Translations under genes and position numbers: made by a program
In this document: piece by piece, positions 63,638 to 64,000 of the stretch
Layout of the letters: every line of letters begins with the position of its first letter
Numbering within the stretch: position 1 is the stretch's first letter
DNA from: an uncultured Eubacteriaceae bacterium
GTDB lineage: Bacteria; Bacillota; Clostridia; Lachnospirales; CAG-274
DNA length: 64,000 bases
Reading direction: 5' to 3'
Assembly (NCBI GenBank): GCA_947086655.1
Contig: CAMTZM010000005.1
Coordinates: 62,001 to 126,000 of the forward strand
The notes under the pieces: model-generated
Databases searched by the model: none
Told to the model about the DNA's origin: nothing
Seen by the model: only the letters and a program-made list of their open reading frames with translations

Positions 63638-64000
63638 TATGTAAATATTAAAAAAATTATATAATATATTACAGAATAAACAGGTTTTAACTATCTAAAT
63701 TATACAAAATTTATAAACTTAAATCAATATTACCTTAATACAAAATATCATAAAAAATACCAAAATTATATGTTTTTATATGTTATATAGACAAATTATA
63801 TTTTAAAATAAAAATATTTATTTAAAAAGGTTGCAAAAATACTTAAAATTTCTTATGATTAAATTATAAAGAATATTTAAAAAAAGTTTTAATATATAAG
63901 CTAAACAAATTTATAAAAAAAGTTAAAACAAATATATTTTTATTAATTTTAAATAAAACTTTAAATTTGTTAAATTGGATATTCTTGTAAATTATAGAAA

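Larger units (their letters stand above)
63235..64000. other. AT-rich gene-free region upstream of murE
   Basis: 766 bp without a credible gene on either strand. It holds the palindrome half-copy at 63280-63328 and repeat family 1 copy C at 63537-63637. The rest is extremely AT-rich with many A/T runs. The murE promoter should lie here but could not be fixed among many AT-rich candidates. Confidence 0.6.

Overview
The window looks like chromosome from a low-GC (very AT-rich) anaerobic Clostridia-type Firmicute. Supporting signs are canonical Firmicute gene order (Asp23-nusB-xseA-xseB-ispA-dxs-tlyA-nadK-argR-recN), a lone 2[4Fe-4S] ferredoxin, a Rex redox repressor, a sodium-pumping biotin decarboxylase operon, a three-repeat S-layer-homology protein and a meso-DAP-type murE. 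A secreted pectate lyase and a GH88/105 unsaturated-uronyl hydrolase suggest a pectin user, plausibly from a gut or rumen. The species cannot be named from sequence alone. No rRNA, tRNA, CRISPR array or intact transposon was seen.

Layout: 1-2751 secreted multidomain pectate lyase, cut by the window edge. 3012-5758 TldE/TldD protease pair. 5930-6100 ferredoxin. 6222-10958 dnaB, rplI, a membrane-less GdpP-type phosphodiesterase, a MazG-like protein and pheA, all on the minus strand. 11555-13881 a four-gene partner-switching module (STAS protein, two HATPase proteins, REC-PP2C phosphatase). 14032-16671 an SLH surface protein and a flavin-barrel protein. 16865-20152 metE and a LysR regulator. 20590-22233 a DEDDh exonuclease and a second LysR gene. 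The latter is divergent from 22366-27111, a sodium-pumping decarboxylase/carboxyltransferase operon. 27264-37812 the long housekeeping block from Asp23 to recN plus a lipoprotein. 37943-40033 feoB-feoA. 40138-41265 the GH88/105 hydrolase. 41550-44168 a methylguanine methyltransferase and two tandem radical SAM paralogues.

The most distinctive locus is 44274-50283: a translationally coupled three-gene operon on the minus strand. It encodes a 926-aa helical-repeat protein, a 587-aa SWIM zinc-finger protein and a retron-type reverse transcriptase. This matches the composition recalled for type XIII retron defence systems (ARM, WHSWIM, RT). A good promoter lies upstream, but no convincing msr-msd RNA could be picked out by eye.

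50705-55775 is a surface-glycan initiation cassette (ligase, dehydratase, sugar-phosphate transferase, epimerase). 55893-57770 holds a DUF445 protein and rex. 58017-63192 is a peptidoglycan operon (murE, mraY, murD, ftsW) that lacks murF. 63235-64000 is AT-rich and gene-free.

Several non-coding patterns run across these blocks. There is a roughly 100-bp two-hairpin repeat in three copies (42.1, 50.6 and 63.6 kb). There is a roughly 45-bp palindromic repeat in two close copies plus one diverged copy. A GGAAAC...GTTTCC palindrome occurs in the leaders of four minus-strand genes. The Asp23 operon leader has two mutually exclusive structures that would hide or free its ribosome binding site.
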